Assembly (NCBI GenBank): GCA_020740775.1
Contig: JAHEWK010000005.1
Coordinates: forward strand, 2,170,001-2,234,000
Length of the DNA: 64,000 nt
Direction of reading: 5' to 3'
Source: Ilyonectria destructans
Taxonomy: Eukaryota; Ascomycota; Sordariomycetes; Hypocreales; Nectriaceae
The position numbers were made by a program, and so were the translations under genes. Shown one piece after another: positions 9,830-20,763 of the stretch; position 1 is the first letter of the stretch, and each line of letters opens with the position of its first letter. The notes below the pieces were generated by a model, which searched no databases, was not told where the DNA came from, and saw only the letters and a program-made list of their open reading frames with translations.

Positions 9830-11730
9830 ACCAACGGCGCTTGCCGAGTTCTTAATTTTCACACACAAAACCGTCATCATCCCGCCCATGTATTCCGGCC
9901 ACTAGGTTTAACGAGCGCAGTTCGATGGGACAGGTCTGGAGCTCTCGAAGAGAGTAGGACATTTCCAACCGCACCTTCAAGAGAAACAAGTTTAGGCCGG
10001 CAGCCTCTGGGAATTGGAGTTGGTTGGCGGGATCCAGATTTGGGTCTTAATGGTTTACCACGCAGGTGGAGCGCTCGCCGCCTCGGTCCCGTCCTCGGCC
10101 GAGTCGGAAACATTTTGGCTTATTGGGCTGAAATGGCAAGGTCGGCAGATGACCTGCGCTGACCAGGCGGGAAGGAGGTTGTCTTGGATATGGGGTTTCT
10201 TGTCTCATTTCCCAGCGGCAACATTGAACACTCTTTGGTTTTGGGATAACGGCGTCTTGGGCGGAGCTAGCAGCGAATGCTTCTTTCTGTCCGATAGAAT
10301 CCGCCATCAGAGCGGCAGTATCTGTTTTTCCTCCATGAATCGAGGTGGCACAAGACGGGAGAATCCCGCAACCGTCTGTTCCGTCCAGTCTTCCCACCCG
10401 GGACGACTTTCGTTCGAATCCGGAGATGTGACCGAAATGATTGTGGCTGTAGTCTAGGCAAGAGGTCGGTGTGCGAGTTATCTGCAAGAGATAGCACTTG
10501 TGTTGACTCGATGTCGAGGAAACAGGGTCCGTCTTATAAACCCCCCCGCCGGCATAGTGGAGGCATTGCTTGGCCTCTGCCGACGAGCCGGTGGGCAAGT
10601 TAGCGATCTCCAATGCAAGTCACAACTGACCTACAGTAGAACGAGGGCCTGAGTAAACAAATGGCAAGGAAAGGTGGCCGCCGGCGGTCCTAGGCCTGGT
10701 CTTTGTACCTGTAGACTCACATGTCAAATCAATGGGTTGATAGCAGAGCAGTTGTTATGGCAGAGATTAATAGATGCAGCGTCCGTCGGCGAACCCCGGT
10801 TTATCTATTAGGCCAAACGTTGTCTGGATCAGGAAGCTGGGCTCATTGCACTACGATACCTGCCTTGGCGGTCCTGGCATTTATGCAATTCCGTCCATTG
10901 GACATGGTTGGATCACGGCGCACTCCGCCATGTCCGGCACTCTATCCACCAGAGGTTGCAGGGGGAGTCCGGGCTGAAGGGCTGCGCGAATGAGGGGGTC
11001 GAGAAAGCCACGCGAGGGGCACGAAAGGCAGGACGGTAGAATTCCAGGGCGGGGGATCGGCCAATGACGACTCTAGGATCGGGCGTGCTCCGACGCTGGA
11101 CAAGATAGAGTTGCAAAAGTGCTTGTGCTGGCGCGGACGAGGTCAGCTTTTGCTTTGGCTTAAGGTGGCCAAAGGGACCGAGACACCTGCAGAATGCGGC
11201 AAGGTGCGCCGTGGTGATCGGTCTGTTCCCCATGATCCTGGGTGATCCTGGCATCCATGGCGGCCCTGAGTGGCCGAATCGCCGGCGGCGCATCGACAAA
11301 CGTGCCAGGGCGCCGCGGATCGATAGGACGGCTGATAGGGAACGACCGGGGGTGAGCTCCAGAGCCGTGAGGGCGCCGGTCAGCGCAACGGGACTCTTGG
11401 AGGCATGATGGCCCTTCTTGGCTGAGAGATTCGGTATCGCTTCGGGAGAGGGCTGGAGGGACATGGGCAATTGGCCCCGGGGATTGGCACTCCTATGGGC
11501 TATAGTCTTTGGCTATGTGCATTGGCGGCATTGGCATGCGAACAGGGGGCCGAGATGCATACGCGGGACGATGCCGTCTCATTCGAGAGCAGTGTAAATG
11601 ATCAGATGCGGGCGAGCCATAGAATACAGATATATAGCTTCAGTCGCCCGGGGAGGGATGCAGGAACAACAGCACCCATCCCATCCCTCCTCCTCCTCCT
11701 CCTCCCTCATCCTCACCCCTCTCCTCCACG
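9830..11730. other. Intergenic region with promoter of the secreted nuclease gene
   Basis: Overlapping open frames on both strands (10014-10457 plus, 10047-10613 minus, 10913-11470 minus) have no recognisable content and look like GC-rich shadows of each other. A TATATAG box at 11631-11637 lies 94 bp before the start codon at 11731, followed by a CTC-rich leader. Confidence 0.5.
11631..11637 (+). promoter_or_regulatory. TATA box of the secreted EEP-family gene
   Basis: TATATAG, 94 bp before the start codon and followed by a pyrimidine-rich run, fits a core promoter for the gene at 11731. Confidence 0.5.
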
Positions 11731-13720
11731 ATGAAGGCCTCCTTCGCCGCATCGCTGCTCAGCGCCGCCGCTGCGTGCGTGTCGGCCGAGACGATTGCCC
11801 AGATCAACGGCGACCAGTACCTGTCGCCGTACAACAACAAGAACGTCACCGACGTCACCGGCCTGGTCACTGCCATCAGCAGCTCGGGCTTCTGGCTGCG
11901 CTCCACCACGCCTGACAAGAAGAGCACCACCTCCGAGGGCTTGTATGTGTTCGGCAGCAAGGCTACGTCGCTGGTGGCCGTGGGCGACATTGTGACGCTG
12001 GATGGGTTGGTCAAGGAGTACAGGTGAGTTTCTATCATGGTGCTTGTCATGACACTGTTCTGGCGTTGCGCCACAGGCGCCACATAACGTGGTGTAAGTG
12101 AACCACACACGTGCTGACGACCTTGCCTCTACAGGTCTTCCACAGACTACCTCTACCTCACCGAGCTCACCCTCCCTGTCAACATCGTCGTCAAGTCCTC
12201 CGGCACGGCGGTCAAGCCCCTCGTCATTGGCGTCGACACCCCCAAGCCGCCGACCAAGCAGTACTCCAAGCTCGACGGCGGCGACATCTTCGCCGTCCCC
12301 AACGAGGCGTACCGCATCTCCGTCGAGAACCCCAAGCTGCAGCCCAACACGTACGGCCTCGACTTCTGGGAGAGCCTTGTTGGCGAACTGGTCACCATCA
12401 AGGATGCCTACTCCATTAGCCGCCCCAACAGCTTCGGCGACGTCTGGGTTCGCGGTGACTGGAAGGTTACCGGCCTGAACGGCCATGGTGGTTTGACCAT
12501 GTTGGATCGCGGTATGTTCTCTCCAATTCCTGTGCTCATTAATGGACGGTTCACTGACCTCAAACTTCACTCCAGATGCCACCCCTGAGGCCATCATCAT
12601 CGGTTCCCCCGTCGATGGCTCCACCAACCCCGATGACTCCAAGCTGGGCGACTACCTCGGCGACATCACCGGCGTCGTCTACAACGCCTTTGGTTTCTAC
12701 CGCATCCTGCCCCTGACGTCCGTCAAGGTCGAGGAGCCCTCCTCCGCTGAGTTCCCGGCTGTCGGGTTCGCCTCCAAGGGCTCCTGCAAGGGCATCACCA
12801 TCGCTGACTACAACGCCGAGAACCTCAACCCGGCGTCGGCGCACCTGCCCCTCGTCATCGACCAGATTGTCAACAAGCTGCTCACCCCCGACCTCATCTT
12901 CCTCCAGGAGGTGCAGGACAACACTGGCGCGACCAACAACGGCGTCGTCTCGGCCAACGAGACCCTTACTGCGCTGGCGACCGGCATTGAGGAGGCCAGT
13001 GGCGTCGAGTATGCCTTCATCGACGTCGACCCCGTCAACAACAAGGACGGTGGCCAGCCCGGAGGCAACATCCGCGTCGCCTACCTGTACCGTCCCGACG
13101 CCATCAAGCTCGTTGACGTCAACCCCGGCAATGCCACCCAGGCCAACGAGGTCCTCGCCGGCCCCACGCTCAAGTACAACCCGGGCCTGATCGATCCCGC
13201 CAACTCCTGCTGGTCCGACAGCCGCAAGCCTCTCGTCGCCATGTGGCAACCCGTCAAGGGCAGCACCACCCCCTTCTTCACCGTCAACGTGCACTTCGGC
13301 AGCAAGGGCGGCTCCTCGTCGCTCCACGGCGACCCCCGCCCTCCCGTCAACAAGGGCGTTGAGAAGCGCACTCTCCAGGCTCAGACAACTGCCGAGTTCA
13401 TCGCTCAGATCAGTGCCATCGACCGAAAGGCTCACATCATTGTGGCTGGAGACTTCAACGAATTCGTGCAGGTCGAGCCCATGCAGACCTTCCTGGAGAC
13501 GTCGGGCTTGATGGACATGGACGATGCGGCCAAGATTTCCGAGGTGGAGCGATACACGTACCTGTTCGACATGAACTGCGAGGCTCTCGACCACATGTTC
13601 ATCAGCAAGAACCTGCGAACTGGCGTCAAGTATGAGCACATGCACCTCAACACGTGGCAGAACTTTGACGACCAGGTCAGCGATCACGATCCTAGTGTTG
13701 CGCGCTTCAACCTGTGTTAA
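11731..13720 (+). CDS. Secreted endonuclease/exonuclease/phosphatase-family protein
   Basis: Three exons, 11731-12023, 12135-12511 and 12576-13720, give 604 residues. The N-terminus (MKASFAASLLSAAAACVSAE) is a clear signal peptide, so the enzyme is probably secreted. A first domain of about 200 residues (starting IAQINGDQYLSPYNNKNVTDVTGLV) resembles the OB-fold-like domain that precedes the catalytic part in extracellular nucleases of the ExeM/NucH type. The second part carries endonuclease/exonuclease/phosphatase features: IADYNAENLNP, FLQEVQDN (metal-binding Glu), VNVHFGSKGG, IVAGDFNEF (catalytic D-x-N) and the terminal SDHDP. Likely role: extracellular DNA or RNA cleavage for phosphate or nitrogen scavenging, although phosphatase or phosphodiesterase activity is also possible. 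GC-rich third positions produce long antisense frames opposite the gene, which I treat as artefacts. Confidence 0.88.
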
Positions 13721-16700
13721 GTGGTCACGAGTATATTGATGAGTTATGTTAAGTCTTGAATGGACATGAAGGTGGCGATAATGTGGAATGGAAAATAGGA
13801 GGCAATATGCTGACCAGGACTCCTGACTTCTGGTTTTACAAAGTTGAGTTCGTGGAAAGGAAAAAAGGAGGCCTCATATAATAACTGGACAGTGTTACAA
13901 CTGTAATCAGAAACCCGGGTCAGGTATTATTAGTCCGACTCTAATCCAAATCCTAATGCCATTGCCCGGATTTACAATTTACCTGAGCGTCACGTAAGTA
14001 CTCATCGCCTGTGACAAAAGCAGGACGAGATCGATGTGCAAAAGTCACTTTGTTCCTCATACATGTATTACTAAGCTAGTTAGTAGTCATGAGAGAGTTC
14101 CCTCCCGCTCCGGTTCAACATCCTCGACCTTCGCTCGTCTTGCACGACCTTGGTGATAACGCATGCACCCCATCAGTCTGTGAGAATTTTCAGCCTCGTG
14201 CCTTTCCACCTTGGCCAAGGACAAGCGAGAAAATACCATCAGTGATCCCCTCAATCGTATCTCATGTGCTCCCTACGTAGAAACATTACTGGGCACATTA
14301 TATTGCATTTTCTTAGGCTTTATTCTTTAGGGGAATGCCCTAGTAAAGCCCTTGGGGTTTCTTAGTGCAGCAGTTAAGTACAGCTCTGGGTTTCTCCATT
14401 TAACCACCAAATGGTGTGGTTATGTTTAGTCCGAGCAGGACTCTCGACCAACTTTTTGTCTTTGTCCCGGGATGGCCAATATCCCATCTTATCCACTTCC
14501 CAAAGCTCCGAACGTTCCAAAGGGGGAGCCATGACATGTTTCGTCGAGTTTCCCTGGCCCTCCAGATTCATATATAACCATCAAGACAAGGGCAGACAAC
14601 ATGGTAGTTTGTCAATCCAAATTTGGCCCAGTATGGCTTTGACCGGGTCTTGATTTCGATGTAGCAGCCCAAATTCGTTTCCATGGACTAAGCACTAAAC
14701 CCTCTTGCCTCATGTGCCTAAATCTTAGGGGCGATCAGCTAAACGATAGGAATCCAGACGCCGCGAAAATTTCCCCGAGAGTGTGATGACCATCATTAAA
14801 GAAGTGCGCTGTATAATAGTTGTTGAAGCTTTGGCCGAGGATCTGGAACCTGAGTCGGGCAAGGTCGTCGTCAACAAGGATGAAGCTTGGACGCTCCCAT
14901 CATCGATCACATCATGTCGTCCATCTCAAGCAGTCGCTGGACCAATCCCGAGGGGCTATACTTGGTTGTGTGGGTGGTTGCTTGTTCAATATGCCCCTGC
15001 CGCTGCGTCTGTGACCCTTTCGCTTGTGCCTAGCTCGAGCTGGAGTCTGTAATCCTGGGCCACCACCATATGTTCTTCGGTCGCGTAGGGGCGAGAAAGA
15101 AGCATCTCCTGGGCAGTTGACGTCTCCGTCTGGCCCGTGGAGCCGCCGACCACAGCTTCAGCAGCTAGAGCAAGCAAGCTTACTCCATGTGCAGGACTGA
15201 ACCCTCTCGAGCAGCCATCCCCCGGACTGCAGTCACCTGGCAGTCTTGAAGACGCAATGTTGGCATCAGCGGGGACATGGGCGTAGGCGGTAGACGCTGA
15301 CGCTGACTCCTAGGCAACACATATATATAGATATATAAAGCGCCGGGCGCTCACTTGCTAGCATCGTCGACATATATCCTCTTCGGCAATCAGCATCATT
15401 CCGGCTTCAACTGGGAGACCGCCGACTGACCTTGTGACTCTGGCTAGGTTGCCGTTCGTCAAATGTTTAGACCATGTGCTTTTTTTGCAAGCATATTGGG
15501 CAAAGCGTGCATTTCGTCCAACGCTCGTTGGGTGTAGTTGTATAAATCGCCAGCAGGCTGAACAGATAGTGAAGTCGGTGAACAAAATCGCATTGGCGGC
15601 AGCGAGTTTGAAGGGGAAGAACTCAGTGTGCACGTTTCAACTTGTGTTCGGATGTTCGGAGATGTTTCGTAAAGTTGGTCCAGGGCAGTGTTCCGTTGTG
15701 TAGCCCTTGAGCGATGTCAGTGGCATTTGAGGGGTAGACCACCACAAATTATCCTGGTAGTATGGGCAGTTCTGAGACAATGGCTGCAACGATGGCTGTA
15801 TGTCGCCTGTGACGATCGGCTCGGGTGGGTTGCTGGGGAGTTGTTCGTGTTGGCGCCGTCACATATTATACATGTGGTCTTTGTGCTTTCTGCTCTGCTT
15901 GTTCATTGTTCGGTTGAGAAGGGTAGCATCGAGTGTCAGGGAGTTGAGAGTATGAGCATCGAGTGGCTAGGGTCGACTCCGTTTCCCTCCATCTCGGCTG
16001 GTTCTTTGATGGGATTAAGATGGAAGATCAAAACAGGTAGACGAGCTCAAGATTTGGTGCGTCTACGCAGCAGTCATGTAATCAAAGCACCCGGCAAAGA
16101 AATTTGTTCGGTTGAAGTGATACAAATAGTTGAGCTTTCCAATCAATGAAGACATATATATTCTGGATGAAGATCTAACTCTAGCTCCTGGGGCGAATCC
16201 AAACCTTTTATAGAAAGCCCTAGCCCACTCAATGCTTCCCGATCATTCATTAGCTTTGGGTTTGCTATTAGGCAATCAGGTTTGCTGTAGCAAAGTGATT
16301 GCTGTAGCAAAGTGATTGCTGTAGCAAAGTGATTGCTGTAGCAAAGTGATTGCCCGAGGCAAACCTCTTGGTGATGCCAAACACGATATCGTAGAGACAA
16401 GACATAATTGTCATCCCAAAAGAAATTGGCCATTAACGAGTAAATGTGGCGCAGAAGTGCGGTAGCTGTATTGCCATTTTGCTCCCCATGCCCAAGGACC
16501 TTGCGAGCCTTGGCCGGGTCTGTCTCGCCCCTGAGATCATCGTGTTCTATGGTTGACTGTGTTCGTCCCGTTGTCACTACTTAGTCGAGCTGAGGAATGC
16601 ACCCTAGATTGACATGCCTTCACACTATGCTATGCAAGTGCTCCTAAAATAGCCGCTTAATGGACGAGCAATGTGGGTTTCCAACGTAGTGGGCGCTGCT

Positions 16701-17126
16701 ATGAAAAAAGTTTATGTTTTGGTCCATCACAACGGCTGTCGTTGATGAATTATCAACAGCCTTGTAGGCGAAATCGGTTTCTAAATGGGATGTGCGAAGT
16801 GAGGAGAACAACAGAGCTGGGGCGTTTTTAATGAATGTCGTTGATTGGAGTCAATCGCGCAAAACGTGGCTGGGCTCAGAAGCAACTCACTTTCACTTAG
16901 GATTAGGATCACGATTATGCCGCCGCCGTTAGCGGAACGGGCGTCATTCACATACACAAATCTCACCTCACCTCACTTCACTTCACTTGCACTCTACATA
17001 TTCTCTTCTTCCACAATTCCACTCCAAAGCAACGAGAAACCAGCAATTCTCTCAAGACTTTCCAAATCTCTCCTTACTATCACTTCTACCCGTTCTTCGC
17101 TACAACCCCCCGCAACATCAGCAACA
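13721..17126. other. Intergenic region, no supported gene
   Basis: 3.4 kb between the secreted nuclease and the 606-residue protein. It contains TATA-like runs at 14571-14577 and 15321-15340 without a convincing gene after them, a minus-strand 55-codon protein-like stretch at 14735-14899 (see findings), and a 17-bp tandem repeat at 16282-16349. The segment from about 16950 to 17126 is rich in CACTTCAC and CT runs and is probably the leader of the next gene. Confidence 0.5.
16282..16349. repeat. 17-bp tandem repeat, four perfect copies with internal dyad
   Basis: TTGCTGTAGCAAAGTGA is repeated four times exactly, followed by a partial fifth (TTGC). Each unit contains the near-palindrome TTGCT-GT-AGCAA, so the array can form a series of small hairpins or act as clustered binding sites. 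Flanking sequence (GGCAATCAGG, GAGGCAAACC) contains related GGCAA words. Confidence 0.9.
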
Positions 17127-18947
17127 ATGGTGCCTCCCCCAGGTGCCGATTTCCTGGCCTCTCTCCGCGACCTCTTCGCCGAGGCGGCCGCCAAGAAGAA
17201 AGACACCAAGGCCGATGAGTTCGCTTGCTTCCGAGGGCCTCTCGTCAAGTTTCTCGTTGACTGTGGCACTATGCGAGTTGCCCGAGCCCGCGCCAGCTGC
17301 ATCCTCAAGTTTACCGACGACAAGAGACCCATGACCGACCTCCAGCTGCCTCCCTGCAAAATGAAGATTGACGACGAGACCCGGGCTCAACTAGACACGG
17401 CGTCTTCCGGCAACGAGTTCATCGAAATCCTTCAAGCCGAGATTGAGAAGCAAGTGCCACAGCGTCGCCGCAAGCCTCGCTCCACGAAGGCTCAGATGGA
17501 GGCGAGGAAGATGGCCAATGTCGCCAAGGCGGCCACCAGAAAGGCCAAGGCTGCCGACATGAAGGCAGCGAAGCAAGCCACGAAGAAGGCCAAGGTCGAG
17601 GCCAAGATTGCCGCCATGAATGCACCCAACAAGACTGAGTCCGACAAGACCGAGTCCGCCAAGACTGACTTCGCCAACACCGAGTTCACCAACACCGAGT
17701 GCAATAAGACCGAGTCCGACAAGATCGAGCCCAAGAAAGTCGACTCCATGAAGATTGAGTCCATTCTCGAGTCCAACGAGGCGGAGCTTCACACTGAGAT
17801 CAAGAGCACCGAGCCCAAAATCGTCGACCCCAAGACAGAGTCTAACCAACCCACCACCCCTGTCCGCCGCCGAATCATTCTTCGGGTCAACAAGAGTTCG
17901 TCTGCGACTGTCCAGTCGACAGAATCTTCTTCTATCACTCCCAACACTGATGGCCTCGAGGCCGCTGATGCCGCTATCAATTCTGTTGAGGACATCACCC
18001 AATCGAGCCCGACCAGCATGACTTCTTTGTGTTCTTCCCCAGGAGATGATCAGAAGTCTGAGGTTTCTGTCGAGACAGAGGCGACAAGTGTTGAAGACGA
18101 AAATGATGGCATCTCCGTTCAGAAAAAGGAGTCGGCTATGCAGGATGCGCATATGAGCGACGTACTGATGCAGGACGTTGCTGTTATCAAGCAAGAGTTT
18201 CCTCTGAGCGAGATGAACCTTGCCCAAGTCCCCAGTGCCGATACATTCGTCCCAAATAAATTCATTGATCCTGCTGATGAGGGCGGTTGCGGCGATTCTT
18301 CTTCGGATTCTTCTACGGATTCCTCTTCCGACGAGGACGAGCCGGTGGTCCAAAAAGACATAATGATGGAGGATGTTACCGCGAACGAAATCTCGGAGCC
18401 AGAGCAGCCGGACTTGGTTGCGAAGATCATCGACTTGATGGCCAATGAGGATGCTTCTGAGTGGGAGGCTTACAAGAAATCGGCGATGAACTTGGCCTTC
18501 CCCAGTTCTGGTATTGCTCTCCCCGTCACCGACCGCATCTCGCAGACACTAAAGTTCTTCAACGACAATTCCGTCATCACCGATCTCGAGACTTGGGCCC
18601 ATTACGAAAAGAGGTTGATTGAACACGCCGCCACATGTGCCTTTGATCAACAACACATTGACGATCGCCGGATCACCTTCGTCAGAATCTGCTACCACTC
18701 CGAGGAAGCAATCACTCACAGCAGCAAATGGGGCCCTGGTATCAACTGGGAGAGACGCCGTGTTGCAGTACGTATCTGCGCCATCCTTGCTGAGGTGACG
18801 GCGGCTGTGGACGAGGATTTGAGCAACAACGGCATGGCGGACTGGGTTGCGAATGTTCTAGACGAGCTTGCGTTTATGGAGCTGATGCAAGGCCCCCAGG
18901 AGAGCATGTATGAGATGGGGGAGGAAGACATGGACTGCGACGAGTGA
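17127..18947 (+). CDS. Unrecognised 606-residue charged protein with pentad repeats
   Basis: A single open frame. I chose ATG 17127 (context CAACAATGG) over in-frame upstream codons because the preceding bases look like an untranslated CT-rich leader. Residues 1-110 appear folded (FLASLRDLFAEAAA, FLVDCGTMRVARARASCILKF). Residues about 110-160 are a Lys/Ala-rich basic helix, possibly nuclear-localising. Residues about 168-210 consist of degenerate five-residue repeats of the type K-T-E-S-D. Then come Ser/Thr-rich and acidic stretches, including a run of Ser/Asp followed by EDE near 395-405. The last 170 residues look folded again and helical (ITFVRICYHSEEAI, VAVRICAILAEVTAAV). I do not recognise a family. 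The composition suggests a nuclear scaffold or chromatin-linked protein, but that is a guess. Confidence 0.75.
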   Translation: MVPPPGADFLASLRDLFAEAAAKKKDTKADEFACFRGPLVKFLVDCGTMRVARARASCILKFTDDKRPMTDLQLPPCKMKIDDETRAQLDTASSGNEFIEILQAEIEKQVPQRRRKPRSTKAQMEARKMANVAKAATRKAKAADMKAAKQATKKAKVEAKIAAMNAPNKTESDKTESAKTDFANTEFTNTECNKTESDKIEPKKVDSMKIESILESNEAELHTEIKSTEPKIVDPKTESNQPTTPVRRRIILRVNKSSSATVQSTESSSITPNTDGLEAADAAINSVEDITQSSPTSMTSLCSSPGDDQKSEVSVETEATSVEDENDGISVQKKESAMQDAHMSDVLMQDVAVIKQEFPLSEMNLAQVPSADTFVPNKFIDPADEGGCGDSSSDSSTDSSSDEDEPVVQKDIMMEDVTANEISEPEQPDLVAKIIDLMANEDASEWEAYKKSAMNLAFPSSGIALPVTDRISQTLKFFNDNSVITDLETWAHYEKRLIEHAATCAFDQQHIDDRRITFVRICYHSEEAITHSSKWGPGINWERRRVAVRICAILAEVTAAVDEDLSNNGMADWVANVLDELAFMELMQGPQESMYEMGEEDMDCDE

Positions 18948-19387
18948 GGATGCAAAGGTTCAGATGGATGAAGCTGGCTGTGGACTGTTGATTGATGCGC
19001 GCGAATGATGATTGATGAAACATGACGATGACTTTGGGAACTGGACATGGCGGATGCGACAATAGATAAGGGACATGACACTTGCTATCATAGAGTACGG
19101 AATGGAAGGGAAACGGCAAATGGAATAACACTTTTTCAACTCATAAGGTGTCTTCGTGCTTCATCTTGTGGTTCGTGATTTGTGGTTTCTATGCTAAACT
19201 GGTGACAGGGGAGGTAGCGACCAAAGTCCCCACGTGACAGCGCGTGCTGATCTGTTCTCGCACTACGCGCGACGCGAGGGGAAGTGATATGACGACACCG
19301 TATCTCACCCGAACACCGCGATTGTATGGGAGCAACATTGATCATTTTGTATCATCGGCTTTTCAATTAATTTTTCGCCTGGGAACC
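18948..19387. other. Intergenic, promoter of the DUF2461 gene
   Basis: 440 bp separating two plus-strand genes. It contains CCCCACGTGACAG at 19228-19240, about 150 bp before the DUF2461 start. The identical 13-mer occurs upstream of BiP. Nothing else stands out. Confidence 0.5.
19228..19240 (+). promoter_or_regulatory. CACGTG-containing 13-mer upstream of the DUF2461 gene
   Basis: CCCCACGTGACAG is a G-box/E-box core in extended form, the kind of site bound by bHLH factors such as Cbf1 relatives. The same 13 bases are found at 24454-24466 in the BiP upstream region. Its regulatory role is inferred only from position and sharing. Confidence 0.4.
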
Positions 19388-20763
19388 ATGCCTCCTCGCA
19401 AGCGCACCGCCGACGAGTCTGTCGCCGCTCCCCGTCGAAGTTCACGGCGCACATCTACCAAGAGCCAGTACTTTGACGACAGCGACGAGGTCAATAGCAA
19501 AGAGGTCGAAGAAGTCGAGGAGGAAGACCTGCAGCCGAAGAAGAAGCGCGGAAGACCCTCAAAAAAGCAGACCCCGAAGAAGGAAGAGTCTGAAGAGCCG
19601 TATCAGGACGAGGAGGAGCAGCAGGAAGATGACGATGAGGATTCGGACGATTCGGATGCGCCGCCAAAGGTGACGTTCATTCCGTTACCTAAACTCCTCG
19701 ATCATGGCGGTATTGAGTATGAGGACGCGAAGCTGCACCCGAACACAGTCCTTTTCTTGAAGGAACTCAAGGCGAACAATCGCAGGCCATGGCTGAAGTG
19801 TACGTTCTTGACATGCGGAATACCGAACAGATGCTAATGGCAACGTAGCGCATGATGCGGAGTACCGGCGCGCTTTAAAAGACTGGGAGTCTTTCGTGAT
19901 GCGAACGACCGAGACTGTCATCGACGTCGATGAGACGATACCCGAGCTGCCCGCCAAAGACGTCATCTTCCGCATCTACAGAGACACCCGCTTTAGCAAA
20001 GATCCTACACCCTACAAGGTTCGATCTCACTGTTCCCTTCGAATACCTCATGCTGACGCCTTCGTCACTACAGCCTCATTTCTCTGCCGCCTGGTCCCGC
20101 ACCGGTCGCAAAGGCCCTTACGCCTGCTACTACGTTCACTGCGAGCCCGGGAAGGCCTTCATCGGCGGTGGCATATGGGGCCCAGCTGGTGATAAACTTC
20201 TCGCACTCCGTCTCAGCATCGATCGACGGCCAAGAGCCTGGCACCGGGCGCTTAACGACCCGGATTTCAAGCGTATGTTCCTCCCTAAACTGAAGCCGGA
20301 CGCCAAAGAGAAGGCCGCAATGCGTGCGTTCGCGGCGGAGAACAAGCAGGGCGCACTGACGGTGGCCCCATCGGTATGTGATCATACAAACAATCTTATA
20401 TGAGTAATGTGGAGGTGAGCATGCTAAGAGGATCAAATAACAGGGCTACCGGCGTGACCACCCTGACATTGAGTTGCTACGCTTAAAGTGCTTTACGGTG
20501 GGAAAGAAGATCGATGACGACATATTTACCAGTGAAGATGCACAGGAGAAGCTCGCCGAGGTTCTCCGGCCGCTAATGGGGTTTGTAAGTGGTATCCCTG
20601 CTTCGGGATAATTATGTTCAGAGCGCTTACGAGTGGAAAGGTTTCGTTTTTGAATAGCATCGTGATGCCAGACCCAAATGAGGACGAGGATGATGAAGAC
20701 GATGATAATGGCGAAGAAGAGGAGGAGGCAGAGGAAGAAGCTGATGATAGCAACTCGGAGTGA
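19388..20763 (+). CDS. DUF2461 (TIGR02453-like) protein
   Basis: Five exons: 19388-19799, 19849-20018, 20074-20373, 20444-20584, 20641-20763, phases consistent, 381 residues. The first 110 residues are disordered and charged, with basic patches (PPRKRTADE, KKKRGRPSKKQTPKK; the GRP element is AT-hook-like) and acidic Glu/Asp runs, suggesting a nuclear protein. The folded DUF2461 domain follows: LFLKELKANNRRPWLK, DVIFRIYRDTRFSKDPTPYK, then HFSAAWSRTGRKGPYACYY and FIGGGIWGPAGDKL. The C-terminus is again acidic (about 30 Asp/Glu after FLNSIVMPDPNE). The biochemical role of DUF2461 is unknown. The domain is shared with bacteria, whereas the charged tails are a fungal addition. The stop is TGA at 20761. 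Confidence 0.88.

Noticed and set aside
10405..10425. CGTTCGAATCCGG, a tRNA B-box-like word.
   Set aside because: Flanks do not form a T-stem, and no acceptor stem or anticodon arm can be drawn.
12560..13687. 375-codon open frame antisense to the secreted nuclease gene (with another at 11713-12642).
   Set aside because: Strong GC preference at third positions leaves the opposite strand open. The translations are Val/Asp/Gly-rich without domains, while the sense strand has clear enzyme motifs.
17391..18353. 320-codon frame antisense to the 606-residue protein.
   Set aside because: Repeat-rich coding DNA on the sense strand explains it. The translation is Leu/Arg/Gly-rich without a pattern.
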